DNA from: MGBC163016 sp964469815
Lineage (GTDB): Bacteria > Actinomycetota > Coriobacteriia > Coriobacteriales > Eggerthellaceae
Direction of reading: 5' to 3'
NCBI GenBank assembly: GCA_964469815.1
Contig: CAYXZC010000017.1
Coordinates: 1-31,167, forward strand
DNA length: 31,167 nucleotides
Shown here: positions 8,446 through 15,612 of the stretch, one piece after another
Layout of the letters: every line of letters begins with the position of its first letter
How positions within the stretch are numbered: the stretch's first letter is position 1
Notes under the pieces: model-generated
What the model saw: the letters and a program-made list of their open reading frames with translations, nothing else
Database searches by the model: none
What the model was told of the DNA's origin: nothing
Position numbers and translations under genes: made by a program

Positions 8446-8976
8446 ATGGCTCGTTCGAAAAGATCGCAAGAGGTGATAGATGGCGCGCTTTCGCTATCCG
8501 TTGCAGAAGGACAGGTCGGCCTTGGGGTGGATCTGGTCGAGATTGACCGGATGCGCACCATTTTGAATAGAACACCAACATTCGAATCGCGCTATTTCAC
8601 AAGCGATGAGCGCGCCTATTGCAATGGTAAAGCCGATCCAGCCACTCATTATGCAGCTCGCTTCGCTGCCAAGGAGGCCGTGGTCAAAGCGCTTGGATGC
8701 GGGTTCACCGGTGGGGTGGTGCCAAAGGATATCGAGGTGGTGTCCGGCAAAGGTGGTCGCCCGGAGGTTGTCTTGTCGGGGCAGGCCGCGCTGATGGCCG
8801 AAAGGATCGGCGCGAAGGATATCCCGATCTCGCTATCCCATACGCGAAAAGATGCCATCGCCTGCGCGATAGCGATAACCGAAAGTTCCCGGATAGCCGC
8901 GCAGAAGCGCAAGGATCCCATGGAGGAATTGGCTCGCCAGTTCAAAGACGCGCGCGCTATGCTCGACGAGCTTTGA
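8446..8976 (+). CDS. acpS: Holo-[acyl-carrier-protein] synthase
   Basis: Transfers 4'-phosphopantetheine from CoA to the serine of acyl carrier protein, activating fatty-acid synthesis. Hallmarks are GVDLVEIDRM (Mg2+-binding Asp), RFAAKEAVVKALG (catalytic Glu and Lys) and ISLSHTRKDAIACAIA. ATG 8446 follows AGGGG (8433-8437) by 8 bases; that site overlaps the glmS stop, implying coupling. At 176 residues it is longer than the usual 120-130 because of an N-terminal lead of about 25 residues and a C-terminal Lys/Arg/Glu-rich helix of about 35 residues (PMEELARQFKDARAMLDEL) with no known role. The nnrD gene follows. Confidence 0.93.
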   Translation: MARSKRSQEVIDGALSLSVAEGQVGLGVDLVEIDRMRTILNRTPTFESRYFTSDERAYCNGKADPATHYAARFAAKEAVVKALGCGFTGGVVPKDIEVVSGKGGRPEVVLSGQAALMAERIGAKDIPISLSHTRKDAIACAIAITESSRIAAQKRKDPMEELARQFKDARAMLDEL

Positions 8977-9010
8977 TCAAGAGGATGCATCGTGGTAGGG
9001 GGATTTGAAG

Positions 9011-9988
9011 ATGCCCATGTCGATCGATATCGAACGTATCGGGGAATGCGAGTTTGCGGACATGCTCCCGCTTCCCGGTGCATCGATGAACAAGTATTCA
9101 CGGGGAAAGCTCACAGCAGTCGGGGGAAGCCGCGAATATCCGGGAGCCATCTGCTTGGCGGCTCATGCTGCCGAGCGCATGGGGGCAGGATACGTGGAGG
9201 TGGTATGCGACCCTGATTCTATCCCTGTGGTTCATGATATGTCGAAGAGCCTTGTTGTGAGGCCTTGGACGGATTGGACGATGCATTCCTCTTCGCTCGA
9301 ACGGCTTGGTCCCGAACATCCGCAGGCCTGTCTCATAGGGTCGGGATTCTGCGGCGGATCCGATGAGGAGAACAGGCTTTTCGCTGAGGTGATGTCTAAG
9401 TGTGCGCATCCGGTGCTGGTTGACGGGGGAGCCTTCCAGTATCTGGCTACCGATGCCGGGTATGACCTTTCAAAGAGAAGGGCGCACCATCGGGAAGATC
9501 AAGGTGATAAGGAAACCTTCGGTCTTGTGCTGACCCCGCATTTCGGCGAGGCTGCAAGGCTTTCGAGAGCTACGGGCATCCGTATCCCTGATGAAGCATC
9601 GTGCCCTGTCAAGATAGAAGACATCCATGACGCATATGCTTTGAGAATAGCTTCGTGGGCCAAGGATATCGCAGTCGCGTTTCATGCTGTTGTGGTGTTG
9701 AAAGGGCCTGACACCTTCATAGCCACTCCCGATTCCGATCTGGTTCGCCTTATGGGCTTTGGCACAGCGGCTTTGAGCAAGGCGGGAACAGGGGATGTGT
9801 TGGCAGGTCTGGTCTCGTCCCTTCTCGCACAGGGTCTGCTCGCGGTGGATTCTTGCGTCCTAGGCGCATCGCTTCATGCTCTAAGCGGGGTTCTTGCTGC
9901 GGATCGGTTGAGCGAAGTTTGCGTATGCGCTGAAGATATAATCTGTTTTTTACCTGAAAGGATCGTATCGCTTTTGGCTCAGCGTTGA
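9011..9988 (+). CDS. nnrD: ADP/ATP-dependent (S)-NAD(P)H-hydrate dehydratase
   Basis: Repairs hydrated, inactive NADH or NADPH by ATP/ADP-driven dehydration. The ribokinase-like fold is recognised by SMNKYSRGKLTAVGGS near the start, an Ala/Gly-rich AAHAAERMGAGYVEVV helix, VDGGAFQYLA, LTPHFGEAARL, VVLKGPDTFIA and the catalytic GTGDVLAGLVSSLLAQG with its Asp. ATG 9011 is chosen because AGGGGG (8997-9002) lies 8 bases upstream; TTG 9005 is too close. In many bacteria this domain is fused to the NnrE epimerase, but at 325 residues it stands alone here, with no epimerase in view. It is 34 bases after acpS and probably in the same operon. Confidence 0.92.
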   Translation: MPMSIDIERIGECEFADMLPLPGASMNKYSRGKLTAVGGSREYPGAICLAAHAAERMGAGYVEVVCDPDSIPVVHDMSKSLVVRPWTDWTMHSSSLERLGPEHPQACLIGSGFCGGSDEENRLFAEVMSKCAHPVLVDGGAFQYLATDAGYDLSKRRAHHREDQGDKETFGLVLTPHFGEAARLSRATGIRIPDEASCPVKIEDIHDAYALRIASWAKDIAVAFHAVVVLKGPDTFIATPDSDLVRLMGFGTAALSKAGTGDVLAGLVSSLLAQGLLAVDSCVLGASLHALSGVLAADRLSEVCVCAEDIICFLPERIVSLLAQR

Positions 9989-10093
9989 TCTTGCTTGGTC
10001 GGTTCAAGTTGAAGAGTTTCCAGTGTATGGCTTTGAATCGAGGCGATTGTCGAAATGCTCGGCTTTTTGGGATCATACGTCTCGATCAGGTGC

Positions 10094-10142
10094 TTCGATT
10101 TTTGGATCGAACCGATTTTTGCCGCGTGTATAATCTCCATAG
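10094..10142 (+). promoter_or_regulatory. Predicted promoter for a leaderless transcript, with overlapping hairpin
   Basis: TATAAT at 10129-10134 ends 8 bases before the ATG at 10143, so transcription would begin at or within two bases of the start codon, and no Shine-Dalgarno is present. Upstream, the perfect hairpin TTCGAT-TTTTGG-ATCGAA (10094-10111) followed by a five-T run may terminate nnrD transcripts or act as an operator. No good -35 box is seen. Confidence 0.5.
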
Positions 10143-12266
10143 ATGTCTAATGATCCAAAAAATACAACTTCTTCAGCCGAATCCGCACGACCGAATATAG
10201 CGGATGGGATACCCCTGCGCGCGAGCGAGCCTTTGAGCTACGATCCTTTCGTGCATGTTACCTTGGATGCGGTCGAAAAGCCCATTGAGAGACCCAAGCC
10301 TGTAAGCTCTGAAACGACCCAGGTGCCTGTTCCTCCCAGACCTGTCTGGGCTCAGCAGAGGATGTTTTCGCATGCTCCTGAGAGGAACACGAGGATCGCA
10401 AGGACGTTCCCAAATCAGAAGGAAGGCGCTCTAGAGCGCTCGTCAGGAAAAGTGGAGGAACGATCTTCCTTTGGTTCGGCTCGTTTAGATGATCTGCGGC
10501 AAGCAAAGCCTGCTCCTCGATCCGATCCTCGATCTTCCGGATCGTCTGCGGCCGCTGAAAAGGATGCATCTGTTGCATCGGGCAGCTCGGAACCCGCGCT
10601 TCGTGTGGTCTTGGAGAACAAGGATGCTGATAGCGCTGCAACGCAAAGTGCAGAGGGAAAGGTCGGTATAGGCAAAGATCATATCAGCGTTCCGTCTGAT
10701 CTCTATGCACAAGATGAATTGGACGAGCTTGCTGCAAGCATGCCTCCGATCCCCAAGAACCTCATATTCAATAAGGATGATCAGACCCCGCAAGCCTTGT
10801 CTATGCCGCGATCGCCTTCGAGGATGCCGTTCAGGGGTGTGAGAGCGCCTGTGCAAAACGGCCTTCGCGGCGCGGCTTATCCACGTGGCGCATCGATGCC
10901 TGCATCATATGGTGCCGCAGGAGGTGGTGCGAACAGCGCGTCTCCCGATCCCTTCCTTTCGGGCAATCCAAGGAATGCCCTTGGGAATCAGGGCGGAATG
11001 TCGATGGGCGTTGCGCCTTCTTACCTAAATGGTACGACCTCGAATATAACCCCATCGGTCGCGGCTGTTCCTGCAAGCACTGATTACAGGCCTTATGCAG
11101 CCTCGGCTATGGGAATGCCATACAATCCGCTTCGCCCGTATGCTCCCGGCGCTTTCGATGTGTCGTCAAGGCCGCTGTCGGGCTGGATGTCTCAAAGCGA
11201 AATGGCTGCATCCGGTGCGTACGGGTCTTATCCTGCGTCGATGTCGGGATCCCTTGCCGCCAGCGTCCCATCGCCTGGGAACATGCCTCGATCCATGCAT
11301 GAGGGGATGTATGGAGCCGATCCGTTCGATCCCATGGGTGCGAACCTGCGCTCTTCGGGGGCTTCTTCTGCATACGGATCGGATGGCGGGAATCCTCAAG
11401 GCACCCTTCCATCGGGAATGCCAGTTTCATTCGATAGCGTCTCGTCTTCTTCATATGCATCAAGGAATATGAACGATATAGGTTCCGCTTCGCCTTATCG
11501 CTCCCAAGGATTCAATGGGCAAGCGCGCTCCTCAGGATTCAATGCGCGCAGTTCCAATCCTGCATTCCCGTCCAATGGGGATCAGGGCATCCCTCTTGAC
11601 AAGGGAACGCCCATTCCTCGAGATAGCTTCGTGAAGCCCGTTTCCAAGGAATCTCGACCCGATGCATCGGATAGCGCATCTCTGTTCGATCAGCCTCCCG
11701 TTCCGATCACAGAGGGAATGAAGAGCGCCGATACTTCCCATAAGAAGCTGCGTCGGGTGATAATCATAGTCTTGTTGGCGGTCGTTCTCGCTTTGGGGGG
11801 CATCGTCGGGTATTTGGTGTATTCCGGAACGGTGAACCCTGATGAGCTGGTTCCGCATATAACCATCGAAGCGCCTTCAGGCGATTCGGGCTCTTCCGGT
11901 GGATCTGCCAGTGGTTCTTCTTCGTCTTCAGGTTCAGCCTCCACCGATGATGCGGGGTCGGTGGTCTATCAGTACACCGCACTGACAAGCGATGGAACTG
12001 CCTATACTGTGGAAGAGACGGCAACATTCTCGGATGAGGGCTATTGCGAGTTCACCACGATGAAGATGAAGTTCCCAGATGCAGAAAAGGCGAAATCCTT
12101 CACGGACAACCTGGCTAGGGACTATGGAAGCTCGTTTACTTTGGATGTGCTCGATGGTGCAAATGCCACGGTCACGATAGATAACAGCTCTCTTCATCTT
12201 GATCGTGAGAAGTACGAGGAATCGCTAAGATACAGCGTGGAAGACCTAGTTATCCTGAAGAAATAG
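10143..12266 (+). CDS. Single-pass membrane protein: long disordered N-terminal region, extracytoplasmic C-terminal domain (uncharacterised)
   Basis: 707 residues, no recognised family. Residues 1-535 are low complexity, rich in Ser, Pro, Gly, Ala, Met and Tyr, with no Cys-based or enzymatic motif. A Lys/Arg patch (HKKLRR) precedes one transmembrane segment at about 537-560 (VIIIVLLAVVLALGGIVGYL). By the positive-inside rule the long N-terminus is cytoplasmic and the last 145 residues are outside: a Gly/Ser linker of about 30 residues, then a domain of about 105 residues starting VVYQYTALTSDGTAYTVEE. That domain is clearly related to the end of the gene at 13025 (shared DGT, TATF, FG/YGxS and KE/REKYEESL positions), and its strand-helix-strand look faintly recalls DUF1307/YehR lipoproteins. 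It appears leaderless and is followed by the small membrane protein at 12418. Function unknown; a scaffold or signalling role is only a guess. Confidence 0.8.
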   Translation: MSNDPKNTTSSAESARPNIADGIPLRASEPLSYDPFVHVTLDAVEKPIERPKPVSSETTQVPVPPRPVWAQQRMFSHAPERNTRIARTFPNQKEGALERSSGKVEERSSFGSARLDDLRQAKPAPRSDPRSSGSSAAAEKDASVASGSSEPALRVVLENKDADSAATQSAEGKVGIGKDHISVPSDLYAQDELDELAASMPPIPKNLIFNKDDQTPQALSMPRSPSRMPFRGVRAPVQNGLRGAAYPRGASMPASYGAAGGGANSASPDPFLSGNPRNALGNQGGMSMGVAPSYLNGTTSNITPSVAAVPASTDYRPYAASAMGMPYNPLRPYAPGAFDVSSRPLSGWMSQSEMAASGAYGSYPASMSGSLAASVPSPGNMPRSMHEGMYGADPFDPMGANLRSSGASSAYGSDGGNPQGTLPSGMPVSFDSVSSSSYASRNMNDIGSASPYRSQGFNGQARSSGFNARSSNPAFPSNGDQGIPLDKGTPIPRDSFVKPVSKESRPDASDSASLFDQPPVPITEGMKSADTSHKKLRRVIIIVLLAVVLALGGIVGYLVYSGTVNPDELVPHITIEAPSGDSGSSGGSASGSSSSSGSASTDDAGSVVYQYTALTSDGTAYTVEETATFSDEGYCEFTTMKMKFPDAEKAKSFTDNLARDYGSSFTLDVLDGANATVTIDNSSLHLDREKYEESLRYSVEDLVILKK

Positions 12267-12417
12267 TCAAGCGCTTTCCAGGATGCATCGTTTTTGCACC
12301 TTTTGCCAGCATAAGACGATCTTTTGAGAGCTTTGATGTACCAATTTGTGTGTTTTTCTGGTAGAATCGCGAATATACATTCTCAAATGTAGCTACAACG
12401 ATTAAGGAGAATGCCCG

Positions 12418-12981
12418 ATGATGTATCAGAAGGATGCTCATCATTATCGCAAACTCATAAAGCGCAAGCAGCGCATGCAGCGCGTCAAGAGCCTTGTGCT
12501 CCTATCCGTATCCTTAGCGATGATGCTCTATGCCATTCCTTGCTTTGCTACCAGCATCTGGGACTCCGATGGCTCGACGCAAGGCAACTCCAGCATAGCG
12601 TTCACTTCCGATATAGCCGAAAGGGAATATAAGGCTTCCGAGGAAGTTGCCACGGTCGAAGATGAGGGCGTCTACGATGCTTCGGGCTATCTTATGGGTG
12701 AAACCACAGGTCCGGGGCTTCTCCAAGATGAAGATGCCGTGAAGAACGCGAAGTTGAGGGCGCAGGCCGTATCGGTTGCAACAGCTGAGAAGAATGCCCG
12801 TCTTAGAGCATCCAGTGATAGCGTCATCGAAGAACAGAAGCCCGATCTGGTATTCGCTTTCATCGCATTGGGCGTATCGATAACCTGTTTGGTCGGTGGG
12901 ATCCGAACCCTGATGGTCGCACGCAGGATGCGCGGTCAGATGGTTCAGGCCGCCTACGATTCTGCTTTAAGGGCATTGTAG
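12418..12981 (+). CDS. Small two-transmembrane protein of unknown function
   Basis: 187 residues. A Lys/Arg-rich head (KRKQRMQRVK) precedes a hydrophobic stretch (LVLLSVSLAMMLYAIPCFA, about 24-42) that could be a cleaved signal peptide or a TM anchor. About 100 polar residues follow, rich in Glu, Asp, Ala and Ser with a helical AKLRAQAVSVATAEKNARLR segment. A second TM (LVFAFIALGVSITCLVGGI, about 143-162) leads to a basic tail (RRMRGQ). The middle would lie outside and both ends in the cytoplasm. AAGGAGA (12404-12410) is 7 bases before ATG 12418. It sits between two paralogous long membrane proteins, 151 bases after the first and 43 before the second, suggesting a complex with them. No family recognised. 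Confidence 0.75.
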   Translation: MMYQKDAHHYRKLIKRKQRMQRVKSLVLLSVSLAMMLYAIPCFATSIWDSDGSTQGNSSIAFTSDIAEREYKASEEVATVEDEGVYDASGYLMGETTGPGLLQDEDAVKNAKLRAQAVSVATAEKNARLRASSDSVIEEQKPDLVFAFIALGVSITCLVGGIRTLMVARRMRGQMVQAAYDSALRAL

Positions 12982-13024
12982 TCTCTTCAGGTGCAGCGCA
13001 TCTGATCCGATCTTGAGGAACCAC

Positions 13025-15013
13025 ATGGCTGATTCTGAAAACGACTCATTATCCGTTGAAGACCTGCTCTCTGCCTTCGGGGCTCCGAGCGCAAAACCAA
13101 GATCCGAGCAAAAGAGGGCTTCCTCGCCGAAGAAGGAAGTGCCTGCTCCATCCATGAATGAGGATGAGATAGACCTTCTTTCTGCATTGGGGATCCCCAC
13201 GGCAGGCATGGAGGTTGCTCCAGCAAAGGCCAAAAGGGAGGCTTTCGACAAGAGCGATCGTGAGAGCTTCAAAGATGCTGCCAGAAGAGAGCAGCAGATA
13301 CGCGCTCAGCAATGGCAGCAGGAACTTAGAAGGCGCGAGGCGCGCATAGCAAGAACCCAAACGGCCAACGAAGAGGCTGTAAAGCAAGCACAGGCTGCAT
13401 CCTTATCAGATGCCGCCGGATCAGCAAGCCTTCCTCAGTTCGAAGAAGGCGGATTGAGCAAGAAGCCATCCCGTCCGGAATTCGTGGAAGGCGGTTTTCA
13501 GCAACCTTCTTCGTATGCACCTCGCCAGATCCCAGAACCATCTTTCCTCTCGAACAGAGAGGTAAGTGCACCGAACGCTAACGCCGGCGCACCTTCCGCT
13601 GCACAAGCTGGAACCTATCAGCAAAATGAGTCGAGTCCGGCCAGCCTTCAGGCTTCACCGCTCGATGTCGGAGCTTCCGGGTTGCAACCGTTCGTCTCGA
13701 ATGCGCAACCCGGCTTTGATGGGTTCGACCGCCGCATCATAGAGCCTTCTGTCCAGCAGGTCGAGTCTGCGATAGACGTTGAAAGGGAATCCTTCGAAAC
13801 GGCCATTCCTGCTGATCTTCCTTCAACGACCGTCGATAAAGAGGAAGTCTTGCAGGTCGCGCAAGCCGATCAGGTTGGATCTCAGGCTGACTCCGGTACT
13901 CCTGCCGATAATGGCGTGATAAAGCGCTCGTTCTTCTCGAACGCTGCTCCTATGGCGACCATCCAGCGTCTTGATGAGGCGAAGCCCAATTTGACTGCTT
14001 CGAGCACGGATGCCGAGGAGGATCTTGTTGAGCGCAGGCAGGTGCCGCTGTCTGCATCCACCGATGCTCTATCCACGGGCATGCTCGGAAGCATCCAGCC
14101 CGTTCCTGGAGGATTCGCGCAAAGCGTTGCTCCTTCAGATGCCGATGTGTCTGCTTCCCAGCTTCAGCCATCGGGACAGGGATCCGTCCCGCCAGCCGAG
14201 CCGCAAGGTTCATCGGTATCCGATGGTCGAACTTTCGAATCAGGCATCTTCGAGCCGGTGTCTGCACCTGTTCCTGTTCAGGACGAGGCTCTCCAGCCCG
14301 TCAGCTCTGCTGCGTTCGGTACGTCTGATGCGATGGTCATAGATCAGGGTGTTGCAGCGATGCCCGCCCAACTAGTCGATCAGTTCGGAAACCCGATCCC
14401 GCAGGATGCATTCGTTGCGCAACAGCCCATGCAACCTATGCAGCCTATGACCCCTGTTGCTCCTGGCGCTATGATGCCGCTAGCTCAGGAAGATCAGTTC
14501 GACATAGAGCAGCAAGCTGCTAGCTCCAGACGCAACAACATCCTTGGCATCATCCTCATAGTCGTTGCACTGCTTTGCGCTGTTATGGCTATAGGGATGC
14601 TCTCGGGGTTGTTCAACATGAATTCATCCCAATCCTCCAGCGCTTCTTCGACAGCAGCATCGTCCTCTGCTCCTATATCCGATGCGGTCATAGATCCCAA
14701 TACCACCCAAGCGGTCTACACCTATGTGGTCAGAGGGGTGGATGGAACCACGCATGAAGCTACAGAGACCGCTACCTTCAATGCCGATGGCTTCCTTGAG
14801 GGGAGCACCATCGAGATCGATGTGGATAATGCCGATGTGGCCAATGCATTGCTCGAGCAATTGAAGAGCGAATTCGGCACGAGCGTTGTAAATAGCGAAG
14901 CGGATGACAACCATGTGCTCATCGACCTGGACATCAATCGCGATGATCTCACTAAAGAGGCCTATACCGAGCTTCTACTTGCCAACATGACGGAGTTCAA
15001 GCAGGTCTCTTAG
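13025..15013 (+). CDS. Second long single-pass membrane protein, paralogous C-terminal domain (uncharacterised)
   Basis: 662 residues. The N-terminus has two related short motifs, VEDLLSAFGAPSA (about 10-22) and EIDLLSALGIPTA (about 53-65), which look like helical docking motifs. A charged, probably coiled-coil stretch follows (about 75-125, with REQQIRAQQWQQELRRREAR), then about 370 disordered Ser/Pro/Gln/Ala-rich residues including a QPMQPMQPM run. One TM (ILGIILIVVALLCAVMAIG, about 505-528) leads to an outside Ser-rich linker and a domain of about 105 residues beginning AVYTYVVRGVDGTTHEATE, homologous to the C-terminus of the 10143 gene. ATG 13025 is preceded by GAGGA (13015-13019); TTG 13013 is rejected. 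It shares the domain plan, and probably the transcript, of the two preceding genes. Function unknown. Confidence 0.8.
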   Translation: MADSENDSLSVEDLLSAFGAPSAKPRSEQKRASSPKKEVPAPSMNEDEIDLLSALGIPTAGMEVAPAKAKREAFDKSDRESFKDAARREQQIRAQQWQQELRRREARIARTQTANEEAVKQAQAASLSDAAGSASLPQFEEGGLSKKPSRPEFVEGGFQQPSSYAPRQIPEPSFLSNREVSAPNANAGAPSAAQAGTYQQNESSPASLQASPLDVGASGLQPFVSNAQPGFDGFDRRIIEPSVQQVESAIDVERESFETAIPADLPSTTVDKEEVLQVAQADQVGSQADSGTPADNGVIKRSFFSNAAPMATIQRLDEAKPNLTASSTDAEEDLVERRQVPLSASTDALSTGMLGSIQPVPGGFAQSVAPSDADVSASQLQPSGQGSVPPAEPQGSSVSDGRTFESGIFEPVSAPVPVQDEALQPVSSAAFGTSDAMVIDQGVAAMPAQLVDQFGNPIPQDAFVAQQPMQPMQPMTPVAPGAMMPLAQEDQFDIEQQAASSRRNNILGIILIVVALLCAVMAIGMLSGLFNMNSSQSSSASSTAASSSAPISDAVIDPNTTQAVYTYVVRGVDGTTHEATETATFNADGFLEGSTIEIDVDNADVANALLEQLKSEFGTSVVNSEADDNHVLIDLDINRDDLTKEAYTELLLANMTEFKQVS

Positions 15014-15022
15014 GTTATGTAG

Positions 15023-15122
15023 AGGGCGATCCATTCGACTCCGTTCGCATTCGCGAACTACGCTCAGGATGACGATCTTATGGCTAAGCCTTCGGCTTTG
15101 CTTTTATTGTCTTGATCGCCCT
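15023..15122. repeat. Interrupted copy of the AGGGCGATC/GATCGCCCT palindromic element
   Basis: AGGGCGATC (15023-15031) and GATCGCCCT (15114-15122) are the two arms of hairpin 1 of the dispersed element seen at 23231 and 27451, here 82 bases apart. The interior holds the hairpin GTTCGC-ATTC-GCGAAC (15043-15058), then a GCTCAGGATGACG string typical of another bacterial dispersed repeat, then AAGCC-TTC-GGCTT (15086-15098) before a T-rich stretch that may end the 13025 transcript. Consistent with one repeat inserted into another. Confidence 0.5.
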
Positions 15123-15151
15123 CATTTGGAAGCAATCCGAAGATCAGCAAC

Positions 15152-15180
15152 AAAAAAAGACCCGCACGATGGCGGGTCTT
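15152..15180 (-). terminator. Rho-independent terminator for the 15204-15446 gene
   Basis: AAGACCCGC and GCGGGTCTT form a perfect 9-bp stem (15157-15165 with 15172-15180) and a 6-base loop. On the minus strand the stem is followed by a run of T (A7 on the plus strand at 15152-15158), the form of an intrinsic terminator, 23 bases after the minus-strand stop codon. On the plus strand the downstream bases are less T-rich, so it is mainly a minus-strand signal. Confidence 0.85.
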
Positions 15181-15203
15181 CGATTTCTGTATGAACAGGT
15201 TAA

Positions 15204-15446
15204 TTAGTCAACGTTGGAAGCGGTACCACGAGATGCTGCGAACTTCTCAACGGTGCTGACAAACGTGTTGTACAGATCCGGAGAGATGAGAACGGTTGAA
15301 ACCTGACCATCGGTGATCATGACCTTGACCTTCTGGTCCTTTACGACATCGATAAGCTCGGTCTCAGACATCTTGTTGATCTCTTCCTTTGTGACCATCC
15401 AGTCATTCAGGCTCTGCAAGCGTGGGAGATTCAATCCCTCATTCAT
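15204..15446 (-). CDS. Small Phd/YefM-like (antitoxin-type) protein, no toxin partner seen
   Basis: 80 residues. The middle reads like a Phd/YefM antitoxin core: ETELIDVVKDQKVKVMITDG followed by STVLISPDLYNTFVSTVEKF, matching the family pattern of a helix, a strand with T-x-x-G, then V-L-I-S-P-x-x-Y and a helix. The similarity is by eye and moderate. The start at 15446 is chosen because AAGGAG lies about 8 bases upstream; a longer ORF to 15479 would include that site. It has its own promoter, a TAACCAAT/ATTGGTTA palindrome in its leader and a strong terminator, so it is a single-gene unit. No adjacent ORF resembles a RelE, Doc or MazF toxin. It may be an orphan regulator. Confidence 0.65.
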   Translation of the reverse strand: MNEGLNLPRLQSLNDWMVTKEEINKMSETELIDVVKDQKVKVMITDGQVSTVLISPDLYNTFVSTVEKFAASRGTASNVD

Positions 15447-15472
15447 GTAAGGCTCCTTTTCACATTGACTAC

Positions 15473-15532
15473 TAACCAATGAGATTGGTTACAACTAGAT
15501 TAAGATTATAGACGTTTATTTTGATATTTGAA
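15473..15532 (-). promoter_or_regulatory. Promoter and palindromic operator of the 15204-15446 gene
   Basis: On the minus strand TTCAAA and TATAAT (15510-15505) are 16 bases apart. The 8-bp inverted repeat TAACCAAT-GAG-ATTGGTTA (15473-15491) lies just downstream, at about +7 to +25, a position suited to autorepression by a DNA-binding antitoxin-like product. On the plus strand TATAAT at 15537-15542 probably drives ligA, giving a leader of about 65 bases. Confidence 0.5.
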
Positions 15533-15612
15533 CCCATATAATGCAAAATTTGCTATTAAAGATAAACATTCATATATGTTCGAATGAACGAACGATAGAA
15601 GGGCTCGTGATC

